Positions 1 through 5,271 of a stretch of 5,369 bases of DNA are shown here, in pieces; position 1 is the first letter of the stretch, and each line of letters opens with the position of its first letter. The position numbers were made by a program, and so were the translations under genes. The stretch is from assembly GCA_903904635.1 (NCBI GenBank), contig CAIVDH010000315.1, forward strand, positions 1 through 5,369. The letters are read 5' to 3'. The notes below the pieces were generated by a model. The model was given only the letters and a program-made list of their open reading frames with translations. It was not told where the DNA came from and ran no database searches. This DNA comes from an uncultured Burkholderiales bacterium (GTDB taxonomy: Bacteria; Pseudomonadota; Gammaproteobacteria; Burkholderiales; Burkholderiaceae_D).

Positions 1-600
1 GCCGGGTTTTTTGTTATTTTTCTTGCAGGCTTGTCATGGCGCTTAATAATAGGTCTGGGAATTACTGGTCTGGCCAGTCTGCCTATGGTCTGGGGCATGC
101 TGCATGAATATCAGCGCAATCGGGTCATGACCTTGCTGGATCCGACCTCAGACCCGTTGGGTAAAGGTTTTCACATCATTCAATCGACCATTGCCATAGG
201 CTCGGGTGGCCTAATAGGCAAGGGCTGGCTGAATGGCACGCAGTCGCATCTGGAATTTATTCCGGAGCGAACCACGGATTTTATTTTTGCCGTGTTCTCC
301 GAAGAGTTCGGCTTGCTTGGTAATGGCGTACTGCTGGTTTTCTATCTGCTACTGATAGGACGCGGCTTGATTATCTCGGCAAATGCGCCAACATTGTTTT
401 CACGCTTGCTCGCCGGTGCGCTGACGCTGTCTATTTTTACCTATGCCTTTGTCAACATGGGTATGGTCAGCGGTATCTTGCCTGTGGTTGGTGTGCCATT
501 GCCATTTATGAGTTACGGCGGCACGGCATTTGCAACACTCAGCCTAGGTATTGGTATCTTGATGAGTATTCAGCGTAATCGCAAACTGGTGCAGACCTGA
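1..600 (+). CDS. rodA: RodA (SEDS peptidoglycan glycosyltransferase), C-terminal part
   Basis: This is the C-terminal 199 residues of RodA, the inner-membrane SEDS-family polymerase that works with PBP2 in the elongasome to polymerise lipid II into glycan strands. The frame is open from the first base, so the N-terminal half (the family is about 370 residues) lies upstream of the window. A TTG at base 31 is internal, not a start. Numbering codons from base 1, the conserved block [10 protein letters not shown] is followed by [15 protein letters not shown] and GTQS, then [11 protein letters not shown] at about 88-98. Asp93 there is the invariant SEDS catalytic aspartate by family knowledge. The C-terminal signature [13 protein letters not shown] follows, with several hydrophobic membrane segments and a basic cytoplasmic tail. 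The DPLGKG and GTQSHLEF wording favours RodA over FtsW. rlpA starts 4 bases after the stop, so the two are almost certainly cotranscribed. Confidence 0.97.
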   Translation, partial: AGFFVIFLAGLSWRLIIGLGITGLASLPMVWGMLHEYQRNRVMTLLDPTSDPLGKGFHIIQSTIAIGSGGLIGKGWLNGTQSHLEFIPERTTDFIFAVFSEEFGLLGNGVLLVFYLLLIGRGLIISANAPTLFSRLLAGALTLSIFTYAFVNMGMVSGILPVVGVPLPFMSYGGTAFATLSLGIGILMSIQRNRKLVQT

Positions 601-604
601 TTTT

Positions 605-1651
605 ATGATGCGCGCTACAGTAATTAATTTTGCTCATATACGCATTTTTATTTGCGCAGGATTTCTGCTACTGATCATCAGCGGGTGTACGACCGTTGAT
701 CTTGGGCAGCGTGATATTGAAGATCGCACAACTAAGCCAGATGCAAACGCATCAGCAAAAACATCTTCAAACGTATCTTCAAACACATCACCCAACGCAT
801 CTGCAAAACCTTCCAGTCCTGCCCTGGCGCAGAAAAACCGGGGCGGCTATTATCGTGATGATGGCCCTGATGCACAGATACCCGAGGGCCTGCTAGAGAC
901 ACCTGATGCAGAGCCGCGGGTGGAGCCATACGCCCGTGGGCCTAGTCGCCCATATGCGGTGTTTGGAAAAAACTATATCCCTATCACCGATAATCGTCCT
1001 TTTGTGCAGCAGGGCATAGGCAGTTGGTATGGGAAAAAATTTCATGGCCAGCGCACAGCATCCGGTGAAATTTACGATATGTACAAAATGACTGCAGCGC
1101 ATCCGACGCTGCCGCTGCCCAGTTATGCGCGCATAACAAATCTGCGCAATGGCAAGCAAGTGACTGTGCGTATAAATGACCGCGGACCATTTCATTCCGA
1201 ACGCATTATAGATTTGTCTTATACCGCTGCATTAAAGCTAGGCTATATCGGTAACGGCAGTAGTGAATTGCAAGTTGAGCGCTTATTGCCAGAAGAGATA
1301 GCGCGCATCAATGCAGAAAAAAATAGCAGAACAGCTGCTCCGGTGAATGTCGCTCAGGAAGAAGATGCAATCGGGCGCATTGCCGCTTCGGGCAGTTCAG
1401 CGCGCGTGGCAGCAGATTCGGGTGGATATTATTTGCAATTTGGCGCTTATGCGCAAATACAAAATGCGCAGGTTGCATTGGATAGGCTCTTACCTGCCTG
1501 GCCGCAGGATTTGCCGTTGCCATCGCTATTGCAGGAACAAGGTTTGTATAGACTGCGATCCGGACCATTTCCGGGTCGCGAAGAAGCGAGCAAGGCCGCC
1601 GGCACATTACAGTCAGCATCGCAAATAGTATCAACTGTCGTACAAAAATAA
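605..1651 (+). CDS. rlpA: RlpA, septal-ring lipoprotein / lytic transglycosylase with SPOR domain
   Basis: RlpA-family outer-membrane lipoprotein of 348 residues. A short N-terminus and hydrophobic stretch end in lipobox ISGC with Cys28 as the lipidated residue; Thr at +2 is compatible with outer-membrane sorting. Residues 43-75 form a low-complexity Ala/Ser/Asn linker built from a tetrapeptide repeat. The double-psi beta-barrel domain spans about 137-226 (GSWYGKKFHG, TASGE, AAHPTLP, INDRGPF). Glu155, His166 and Asp192 match in order and spacing (11 and 26 residues) the catalytic-site residues I recall for Pseudomonas aeruginosa RlpA (E120, H131, D157), so activity on glycan strands lacking stem peptides is likely. 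A SPOR domain at about 272-347 (YYLQFGAY, LYRLRSGPF) should bind denuded septal glycan. The ATG at 605 is immediately followed by a second ATG at 608; no good ribosome site precedes either, and translational coupling to rodA is likely. Confidence 0.95.
   Translation: MMRATVINFAHIRIFICAGFLLLIISGCTTVDLGQRDIEDRTTKPDANASAKTSSNVSSNTSPNASAKPSSPALAQKNRGGYYRDDGPDAQIPEGLLETPDAEPRVEPYARGPSRPYAVFGKNYIPITDNRPFVQQGIGSWYGKKFHGQRTASGEIYDMYKMTAAHPTLPLPSYARITNLRNGKQVTVRINDRGPFHSERIIDLSYTAALKLGYIGNGSSELQVERLLPEEIARINAEKNSRTAAPVNVAQEEDAIGRIAASGSSARVAADSGGYYLQFGAYAQIQNAQVALDRLLPAWPQDLPLPSLLQEQGLYRLRSGPFPGREEASKAAGTLQSASQIVSTVVQK
743..814 (+). repeat. 12-bp in-frame minisatellite, six copies, inside rlpA
   Basis: Six consecutive 12-base units run without gaps: 743-754, 755-766, 767-778, 779-790, 791-802 and 803-814. 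The core is roughly NCAAACNNATCN. Each unit encodes four residues, giving ANAS, AKTS, SNVS, SNTS, PNAS and AKPS (RlpA residues 47-70). The unit length is a multiple of three, so gain or loss of copies would change linker length without breaking the frame. It sits between the lipid anchor and the catalytic domain. Confidence 0.85.
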
Positions 1652-1686
1652 TGCCTTGCCGGTCGGTTAATAATGGCAATCAATTC

Positions 1687-1707
1687 AATTAGTCCAAGAG
1701 GCTAATT
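1687..1707 (+). terminator. weak hairpin between convergent rlpA and rsmI
   Basis: AATTAGTC (1687-1694) can pair with GGCTAATT (1700-1707) around a CAAGA loop, giving an eight-pair stem with one T-G wobble on the plus strand. It overlaps the rsmI stop codon and lies 35 bases past the rlpA stop. The stem is AT-rich and no T tract follows on either strand, so a terminator role is only a guess from its position between convergent genes. Confidence 0.22.
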
Positions 1708-2628
1708 CGTATCGGTATCGTGTTGACTAAAATTTAGTGCCATCTGATATAACGTATTTTTCTTTTCTCCGGTAATGCGTGCAGCCAGATTAGCTGCCTG
1801 ACTAACCGAACATTCTTCTAACAAGATTTTTAAAATGCGCTCAACTTCTATTGCACCAGATTCAGATGATGGAGGCGCGCCTTCAACGAGCAGCACAAAT
1901 TCACCGCGCTGATGATGTGCATCTGCTGCCAGCCACGCGCAAGCTTCACCAAGTGTGCAGCGATGAACCTGTTCAAATAATTTAGTCAATTCTCGGGCGA
2001 AAACGATTTTGCGATCTGGTCCATAAGATTCTAGTAGTGCGTTAACTGACTCGAGAATTCTGTGTGGCGCCTCGTAGAAAACCAGCGTTGCTTTTAGCTG
2101 TGCTAACTCCGTTAGTACCGTGTCACGCTGCCGGGCTTTGGATGGCAGAAATCCGGCGAAATAAAATTGGTCTGACAGCAGCCCACTGGCAGATAAGGCC
2201 GTTGCCACTGCGGATGCGCCGGGTATGGGAATAACCTGCAGGCCAGCTTGTAATACTGCATGGACAATGCGCGCACCTGGATCTGAAATGCCTGGCGTAC
2301 CAGCATCGGACACCAGAGCGATACGCTCCTGGTTTTGCAGGCGCTGAATAATTTTTTCAGCAACCTCCTGCTCATTATGCTGATGTGCGGCAAACAGACT
2401 TTTTTCTATGCCGTAACGTTTCAATAGCTGGGCAGTGTTACGCGTATCTTCGCAGGCGATAGCGTCAACCATGCCCAGAATTTTCAGAGACCTGAGACTA
2501 ATGTCAGTAATATTTCCTATAGGCGTAGCCAATACATATAATGCCGCGTGCGGAAAATTCTGGCTGTCGAGTTCTTCAGCCAGTTTTACTGCGCTAGTAA
2601 CAAGTGGGTGGGACAAGGGCTCTGTCAT
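1702..2628 (-). CDS. rsmI: RsmI, 16S rRNA (cytidine-1402-2'-O)-methyltransferase
   Basis: RsmI uses S-adenosylmethionine to 2'-O-methylate C1402 in the ribosomal P site of 16S rRNA. From the ATG at 2628 it has 308 residues. It shows the tetrapyrrole-methylase-fold motifs in order: LYVLATPIGN (30-39), EDTRNT (60-65), SDAGTPGISDPG (107-118), PIPGASA (134-140), GFLP (159-162), FYEAPHR (184-190) and ARELTK (211-216). The C-terminal helical segment near 276-294 (SQAANLAARITGEKKN) is the family's usual tail. An in-frame TTG at 2652 would add 8 residues, but the ATG already leaves a longer leader than E. coli RsmI (286 residues), so ATG is preferred; neither has a clear ribosome site. A TACAAT hexamer on the minus strand (2694-2699) could be a -10 box but lacks a -35. 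The gene is transcribed divergently from yraN, as in E. coli (yraL). Confidence 0.96.
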   Translation of the reverse strand: MTEPLSHPLVTSAVKLAEELDSQNFPHAALYVLATPIGNITDISLRSLKILGMVDAIACEDTRNTAQLLKRYGIEKSLFAAHQHNEQEVAEKIIQRLQNQERIALVSDAGTPGISDPGARIVHAVLQAGLQVIPIPGASAVATALSASGLLSDQFYFAGFLPSKARQRDTVLTELAQLKATLVFYEAPHRILESVNALLESYGPDRKIVFARELTKLFEQVHRCTLGEACAWLAADAHHQRGEFVLLVEGAPPSSESGAIEVERILKILLEECSVSQAANLAARITGEKKNTLYQMALNFSQHDTDTN

Positions 2629-2730
2629 CTGGAGAAATGGTGATGTCAACAATAAGGGGCAGCATGGTTTTCAGAGCAATCAGGCTGGTACGCATTGTAC
2701 AGAATGACTTCTGGCCATGGATGGCTGCAA

Positions 2731-3111
2731 ATGCCTAAGTCGCTGCAGCCAGATCGCAAACAGGCATTACAGCGCGGTTCAGCGGCTGAGGCGCGCGCGT
2801 TAGATTATTTGCAGCAGCAAGGGCTGAGTTTGATAGAGCAAAATTTTTCATGTCGTTGGGGAGAGATTGATCTGATCATGCGCGAAGTACAAACCCTGGT
2901 TTTTGTGGAAGTCCGTCAGCGCAGCAGCAAGTTATTTGGCGGCGCAGCGGCTAGTGTCGGTGCTGGCAAACAAGCCCGTATGTGGCACACGGCCGAGTAT
3001 TATTTGCAGTCTAAGGGTCTGGCAGCTGGCCGCATGCCACCATGCCGTTTTGATTTGATTGCCATAGATGGTGAGCAGCTGTCATGGATTAAGGACATCA
3101 TCAGCCACTAA
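2731..3111 (+). CDS. yraN: YraN / UPF0102 family nuclease-fold protein
   Basis: UPF0102 protein of 126 residues from this start, close to E. coli YraN (about 131). The family has a restriction-endonuclease-like fold; its physiological role is not settled. Visible motifs are the RGSAAEARALDYL helix (about 16-28), GEIDLIM (44-50) and VFVEVRQR (57-64), which correspond to the acidic D and E-x-K/R positions of PD-(D/E)XK enzymes; here the last is Arg, as in E. coli YraN. GGAAASV, CRFDLIAI (105-112) and the ending WIKDII are also typical. Start choice: ATG at 2731 has GGATGG (2719-2724) 6 bases upstream, while ATG at 2704 (135 residues) and TTG at 2695 (138 residues) have no ribosome site, so 2731 is preferred but not certain. 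It lies between divergent rsmI and diaA, the E. coli yraN position without lpoA before it. Confidence 0.9.
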   Translation: MPKSLQPDRKQALQRGSAAEARALDYLQQQGLSLIEQNFSCRWGEIDLIMREVQTLVFVEVRQRSSKLFGGAAASVGAGKQARMWHTAEYYLQSKGLAAGRMPPCRFDLIAIDGEQLSWIKDIISH

Positions 3112-3120
3112 GCGGCTGGT
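3100..3120 (+). other. hairpin across the yraN stop codon
   Basis: ATCAGCC (3100-3106) pairs with GGCTGGT (3114-3120) around a 7-base loop, with one T-G wobble. The loop contains the yraN stop codon. No T tract follows directly, so it is not a classic terminator; it could protect an mRNA end or mark a break between yraN and diaA, or mean nothing. Confidence 0.25.
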
Positions 3121-3142
3121 GAAATAAGCGTTTAATGTTTCC

Positions 3143-3171
3143 TTCAATGCCATCCACATAAGATTTATAAT
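3143..3171 (+). promoter_or_regulatory. candidate sigma-70 promoter for diaA-dolP
   Basis: A perfect TATAAT lies at 3166-3171 in the 70-base gap between yraN and diaA. With a 17-base spacer the -35 position reads TTCAAT (3143-3148), only three matches to TTGACA. Transcription would begin around 3177-3179, a few bases before the diaA ATG at 3182, giving a nearly leaderless mRNA. That fits the absence of any Shine-Dalgarno sequence before diaA. The weak -35 and AT-rich context keep confidence low. Confidence 0.35.
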
Positions 3172-3181
3172 CCAGATTACG

Positions 3182-3775
3182 ATGAGCAAGCAACGCATAC
3201 TCGGCCATTTTCATGAAAGTGCCGAATTAAAAATACAGGCCGCAGAACGGCTCTCACAGCCAGTTTCGCAGGCTGCAGGGCTAATGTTTGCAGCACTATC
3301 CAATGGCAACCGCATTCTTGCCTGTGGCAATGGCGGCTCGGCTGCAATTTCCCAGTACTTTGCAGCTGCCCTGATAGGCTGTTTTGAGCGTGAGCGGCTG
3401 CCATTGCCGGCTATGGCGCTGGCTATGGATACGTCTATGCTCAGCTCGCTGGGAAATGATTACAGTTTTACTGAAATTTATGCGAGGCAGGTACAGGCTT
3501 TTGGTCAGTCGGGTGATGTATTGCTGGTGATCTCGAGCACAGATAGTTGCCCTAATGTGAACGCAGCCATTGAAGCTGCGCTGGAACGTGATATGCGTAT
3601 CGTTGCGCTCACAGGTGAAAACGCCATGAGCATGACAGCGATGCTGACTGACACCGATATCCATATTTGCGTGCCACATGATCGCGTGGCACGGCTACAT
3701 GAAATGCATTTATTAATTATAAATTGTCTTTGTGACGGTATTGATGTCGCACTTTTTGGAGGAGATGCAGAATGA
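3182..3775 (+). CDS. diaA: DiaA-like SIS-domain protein (DnaA initiator-associating)
   Basis: Single SIS-domain protein of 197 residues, the length of E. coli DiaA (196). DiaA forms a tetramer that binds DnaA and promotes assembly on oriC; the family is often mislabelled phosphoheptose isomerase (GmhA). Visible motifs are CGNGGSAAISQYFAAALIG (48-66), GNDYSFTEIYARQVQAFG (91-108), GDVLLVIS (111-118), IVALTGENA (140-148) and ARLHEMH...INCLCDGID (170-188). The paired Glu of GmhA (FAEEL, E64/E65 in E. coli) are Ala62/Ala63, which argues against isomerase activity; the helix His is kept as His176. Leu191-Phe192 near the C-terminus line up with Leu190-Phe191 of E. coli DiaA, reported to contact DnaA. 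The usual STSGNS loop is replaced by SSTDSC (118-123). ATG 3182 is the first possible start after an in-frame stop at 3125. The gene overlaps dolP by 4 bases (ATGA). Confidence 0.88.
   Translation: MSKQRILGHFHESAELKIQAAERLSQPVSQAAGLMFAALSNGNRILACGNGGSAAISQYFAAALIGCFERERLPLPAMALAMDTSMLSSLGNDYSFTEIYARQVQAFGQSGDVLLVISSTDSCPNVNAAIEAALERDMRIVALTGENAMSMTAMLTDTDIHICVPHDRVARLHEMHLLIINCLCDGIDVALFGGDAE
3758..3764 (+). promoter_or_regulatory. ribosome binding site of dolP
   Basis: GGAGGAG lies inside the end of diaA, 7 bases before the ATG at 3772. It is the strongest Shine-Dalgarno sequence in the window and decides the dolP start despite that protein's long N-terminus. Together with the ATGA overlap it indicates translational coupling of diaA and dolP. 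Confidence 0.85.
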
Positions 3776-4491
3776 AATTTTCTACGCTAGCGCCAACATC
3801 CTGGGCTTTGAAATTAACATCGCAACGACGTTTGTATTTGCAACGTCCGTTATTGGCCGTGACGCTATGCGCTACGGTAGCGTTGAGTTTGCAGGCCTGT
3901 GTCGGCTTGGTGGTTGGCGGTGCAGTCATGAGCACCGTGGCTGCGACGGATCGTCGCACTCTGGGCGCGCAGACAGATGATGCGGCTATCGTACTCAAGG
4001 CCAGCGGTCGTGCAGCAAAAATTACTGGCGATCAGGGCCGCGTTGCGGCAACGAGCTTTAATCACAAGGTCTTATTGACGGGTGAAGTTAAAGACGAAAA
4101 AATGAAGAAAGAAGTTGAGGCGCAGATCGTCACTATCGATGGCGTGACTTCTGTTGAAAATGATCTGACGGTGGCGCCGGTTTCGAGCTTCGGCGCTCGT
4201 TCCAGTGATCTTTTAATAACCGGGAAAGTCAAAGCTGCCATCATTGATACCAAAGACATTTATGTGAATGCAATCAAGGTGCACACAGACCGCGGTGTTG
4301 TTTATCTGATGGGTCGTGTTACCCAGCGTGAAGCGAAATTGACGGCAGAAGTTGCCCGTAATGCGGCAAGTGGCATCAAGAAAGTGGTAAAGCTGTTTGA
4401 ATATATCAGTGATCAAGAGCTTAAAGATCTGGCCTCTAAGCCAGTGGCCGCAGATGGTAAGGCAGAAGAAGACAAAGCAGCAAATAAATAA
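3772..4491 (+). CDS. dolP: DolP (YraP)-like outer-membrane lipoprotein with two BON domains
   Basis: Lipoprotein of 239 residues related to E. coli DolP/YraP (191). DolP is an outer-membrane lipoprotein that binds anionic phospholipid, gathers at the division site and supports envelope integrity and BAM function. The lipobox is LQAC with Cys43; Val at +2 fits outer-membrane sorting. After the anchor come GLVVGGAVM and the family motif ATDRRTLGAQTDD (58-70). BON domain 1 covers about 70-138 (HKVLLTGEV, IDGVTSVENDL) and BON domain 2 about 146-213 (LITGKVKAAI, GVVYLMGRVTQREA, GIKKVVKLFEYI). The tail after 215 is rich in Lys, Glu and Ala. The region before the hydrophobic core is about 26 residues, longer than a normal lipoprotein signal, but the ribosome site at 3758 and the overlap with diaA support ATG 3772. 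Internal TTG codons at 3832 and 3838 are alternatives. A terminator follows 9 bases after the stop. Confidence 0.92.
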   Translation: MKFSTLAPTSWALKLTSQRRLYLQRPLLAVTLCATVALSLQACVGLVVGGAVMSTVAATDRRTLGAQTDDAAIVLKASGRAAKITGDQGRVAATSFNHKVLLTGEVKDEKMKKEVEAQIVTIDGVTSVENDLTVAPVSSFGARSSDLLITGKVKAAIIDTKDIYVNAIKVHTDRGVVYLMGRVTQREAKLTAEVARNAASGIKKVVKLFEYISDQELKDLASKPVAADGKAEEDKAANK

Positions 4492-4500
4492 TTACGAGTG

Positions 4501-4530
4501 TGCCGCGCACTTACCGGCGCGGTATTTTTT
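4501..4530 (+). terminator. Rho-independent terminator after dolP
   Basis: TGCCGCGC (4501-4508) pairs with GCGCGGTA (4517-4524) around the loop ACTTACCG, an eight-pair GC-rich stem with one G-T wobble, followed directly by six T (4525-4530). It begins 9 bases after the dolP stop, closing the diaA-dolP unit. A GTG at 4498, in frame with the next gene, would start inside this structure and is therefore not a credible start. Confidence 0.88.
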
Positions 4531-4549
4531 ACGGGGACAGATACCACAT

Positions 4550-4561
4550 GCGTGTACACGC
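4550..4561 (+). promoter_or_regulatory. 12-bp perfect palindrome upstream of the thioredoxin gene
   Basis: GCGTGTACACGC is a perfect 12-base palindrome between the dolP terminator and the start at 4594. A palindrome of this length is expected about once per 4 kb by chance, so only its location in the presumed promoter region makes it a candidate operator. No convincing -35/-10 pair is visible; TAATAC at 4581-4586 is the best -10 candidate. Confidence 0.25.
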
Positions 4562-4593
4562 TACCCTCGTTTTTAATTTTTAATACTTACTTT

Positions 4594-5121
4594 ATGAGTC
4601 AAAAAAAATCACGATATGCACCTGGGCTGACGCTGATACAGATTATGCTTTTACTGGCAGTGTTGGGCATAGTGCTTTATCTGGCGCTGTCATACTTTAA
4701 GAAAGAGCCAGCGCCTGCAGTAACATTCAAAACGATTTCCGGCGAACAGATTACGTCAGCATCCTTGCGTGGAAAAGTAGTCCTGGTAAATTTTTGGGCA
4801 ACCAGTTGCAACAGCTGTGTGCAGGAAATGCCGCAAATGGTGGAGACCTACAATAAATACAAAGACCGTGGTCTGGAATTTGTGGCCGTAGCGATGCATT
4901 ATGATCCGCCGAATTATGTGCTCAATTATGCACAGACACGGCAGCTTCCATTCAAAGTGGCGCTTGATACAGATGGCGCAGTGGCCAAATCATTTGGTGA
5001 TGTGGCACTGACGCCAACGACTTTTCTGATCGATAAAGATGGGCTGATACTTAAGCGCTATGTCGGCATTCCAGAGTTTTCAGCTTTACATGAAATGCTG
5101 GAAGCCGCGCTACCTGCCTAA
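4594..5121 (+). CDS. membrane-anchored TlpA/ResA-like thioredoxin (thiol-disulfide oxidoreductase)
   Basis: Protein of 175 residues with one N-terminal membrane segment (about 12-34) and a periplasmic thioredoxin-fold domain of the TlpA/ResA (AhpC-TSA/Redoxin-like) family. Such proteins reduce or isomerise disulfides in the periplasm, for example during cytochrome c maturation; this one's partner cannot be told from the sequence. Motifs are SLRGKVVLVNFWATSC (57-72), the redox site C72-N-S-C75 followed by VQEMP, the FVAVAMHYD strand, and the cis-proline loop LTPTTFLID with Pro141. The CxxC has Ser where most TlpA/ResA proteins have Pro. The N-terminus (APGLTLIQIMLLLAVLGIV) resembles a type IV prepilin signal with Gln in place of Glu at +5. 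ATG 4594 is chosen because upstream in-frame GTG codons (4498, 4552) lie in or just after a terminator and would precede an implausible leader. No ribosome site is visible. The terminator before it indicates its own promoter. Confidence 0.9.
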   Translation: MSQKKSRYAPGLTLIQIMLLLAVLGIVLYLALSYFKKEPAPAVTFKTISGEQITSASLRGKVVLVNFWATSCNSCVQEMPQMVETYNKYKDRGLEFVAVAMHYDPPNYVLNYAQTRQLPFKVALDTDGAVAKSFGDVALTPTTFLIDKDGLILKRYVGIPEFSALHEMLEAALPA

Positions 5122-5138
5122 ATCAATTCTTGATTTTT
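5120..5138 (+). terminator. weak AT-rich hairpin at the end of the thioredoxin gene
   Basis: AAATCAA (5120-5126) pairs with TTGATTT (5130-5136) around TTC, and the T run continues to 5138. The stem has seven pairs but only one is G-C, so it is a poor terminator. It is listed because it lies right at the stop codon of the last gene and no better terminator follows. Confidence 0.3.
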
Positions 5139-5191
5139 GAGAGTATGGTTTTGCATGCTTCAGCAAATTTTTTGATGTGATCAATCAATGA

Positions 5192-5271
5192 CACTGGGTT
5201 CCGGCCTGCGCCGGAACGACTGTGGTGATTGACGCAGTTCCCACACACCGAACGTCATTCCGGCGCATGCC
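5192..5271. repeat. REP/BIME-like inverted repeat pair, second copy truncated
   Basis: Copy one contains the perfect hairpin GTTCCGGCCTGCGCCGGAAC (5198-5217, 8-bp stem, 4-base loop) flanked by CACTGG and GAC. Copy two is inverted: 5254-5271 (GTCATTCCGGCGCATGCC) matches the reverse complement of 5203-5220 at 16 of 18 bases. The spacer also carries TGTGG (5221-5225) and CCACA (5241-5245), so the whole pair can fold. This style (TTCCGGCxTGCGCCGGAA next to GAC and CACTGG) is a familiar intergenic dispersed repeat in many proteobacteria. Copy two stops where its own hairpin should close. There is no gene in 5122-5369 that I can support. Confidence 0.75.

Noticed and set aside
743..814. Direct repeats as a CRISPR array
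   Set aside because: The units are 12 bases, gapless, in frame with rlpA and have no spacers.
893..1195. 100-residue open frame on the minus strand
   Set aside because: It is antisense to the RlpA catalytic domain, whose motifs are clear in the plus frame; the translated product is Cys/His/Arg-rich with no family signature.
1656..1679. TTGCC...GGCAA inverted repeat after rlpA as a terminator
   Set aside because: Only five pairs, a 14-base loop and no T tract.
1308..1683. Overlapping open frames on both strands over the RlpA C-terminus
   Set aside because: The SPOR domain accounts for this stretch; the alternative frames have no ribosome site or recognisable domain.
2629..2652. TTG at 2652 as the rsmI start
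   Set aside because: ATG 2628 already leaves a longer leader than relatives have before the LYVLATPIGN motif, and the TTG has no ribosome site.
2695..2730. TTG 2695 or ATG 2704 as the yraN start
   Set aside because: Neither has a ribosome site, whereas ATG 2731 has GGATGG at a 6-base spacing and gives a family-typical length; ATG 2704 cannot be fully excluded.
3296..3679. 127-residue minus-strand open frame within diaA
   Set aside because: It is antisense to conserved SIS motifs and rich in His, Cys and Arg as expected for a shadow frame.
3182..3775. Annotation as phosphoheptose isomerase GmhA
   Set aside because: Both residues at the catalytic Glu positions are Ala and the gene sits in the DiaA position between yraN and dolP.
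4498..4593. GTG-initiated N-terminal extension of the thioredoxin (32 extra residues)
   Set aside because: The GTG is immediately followed by the dolP terminator stem, the added residues do not look like a leader, and ATG 4594 gives a normal short basic leader plus membrane segment.
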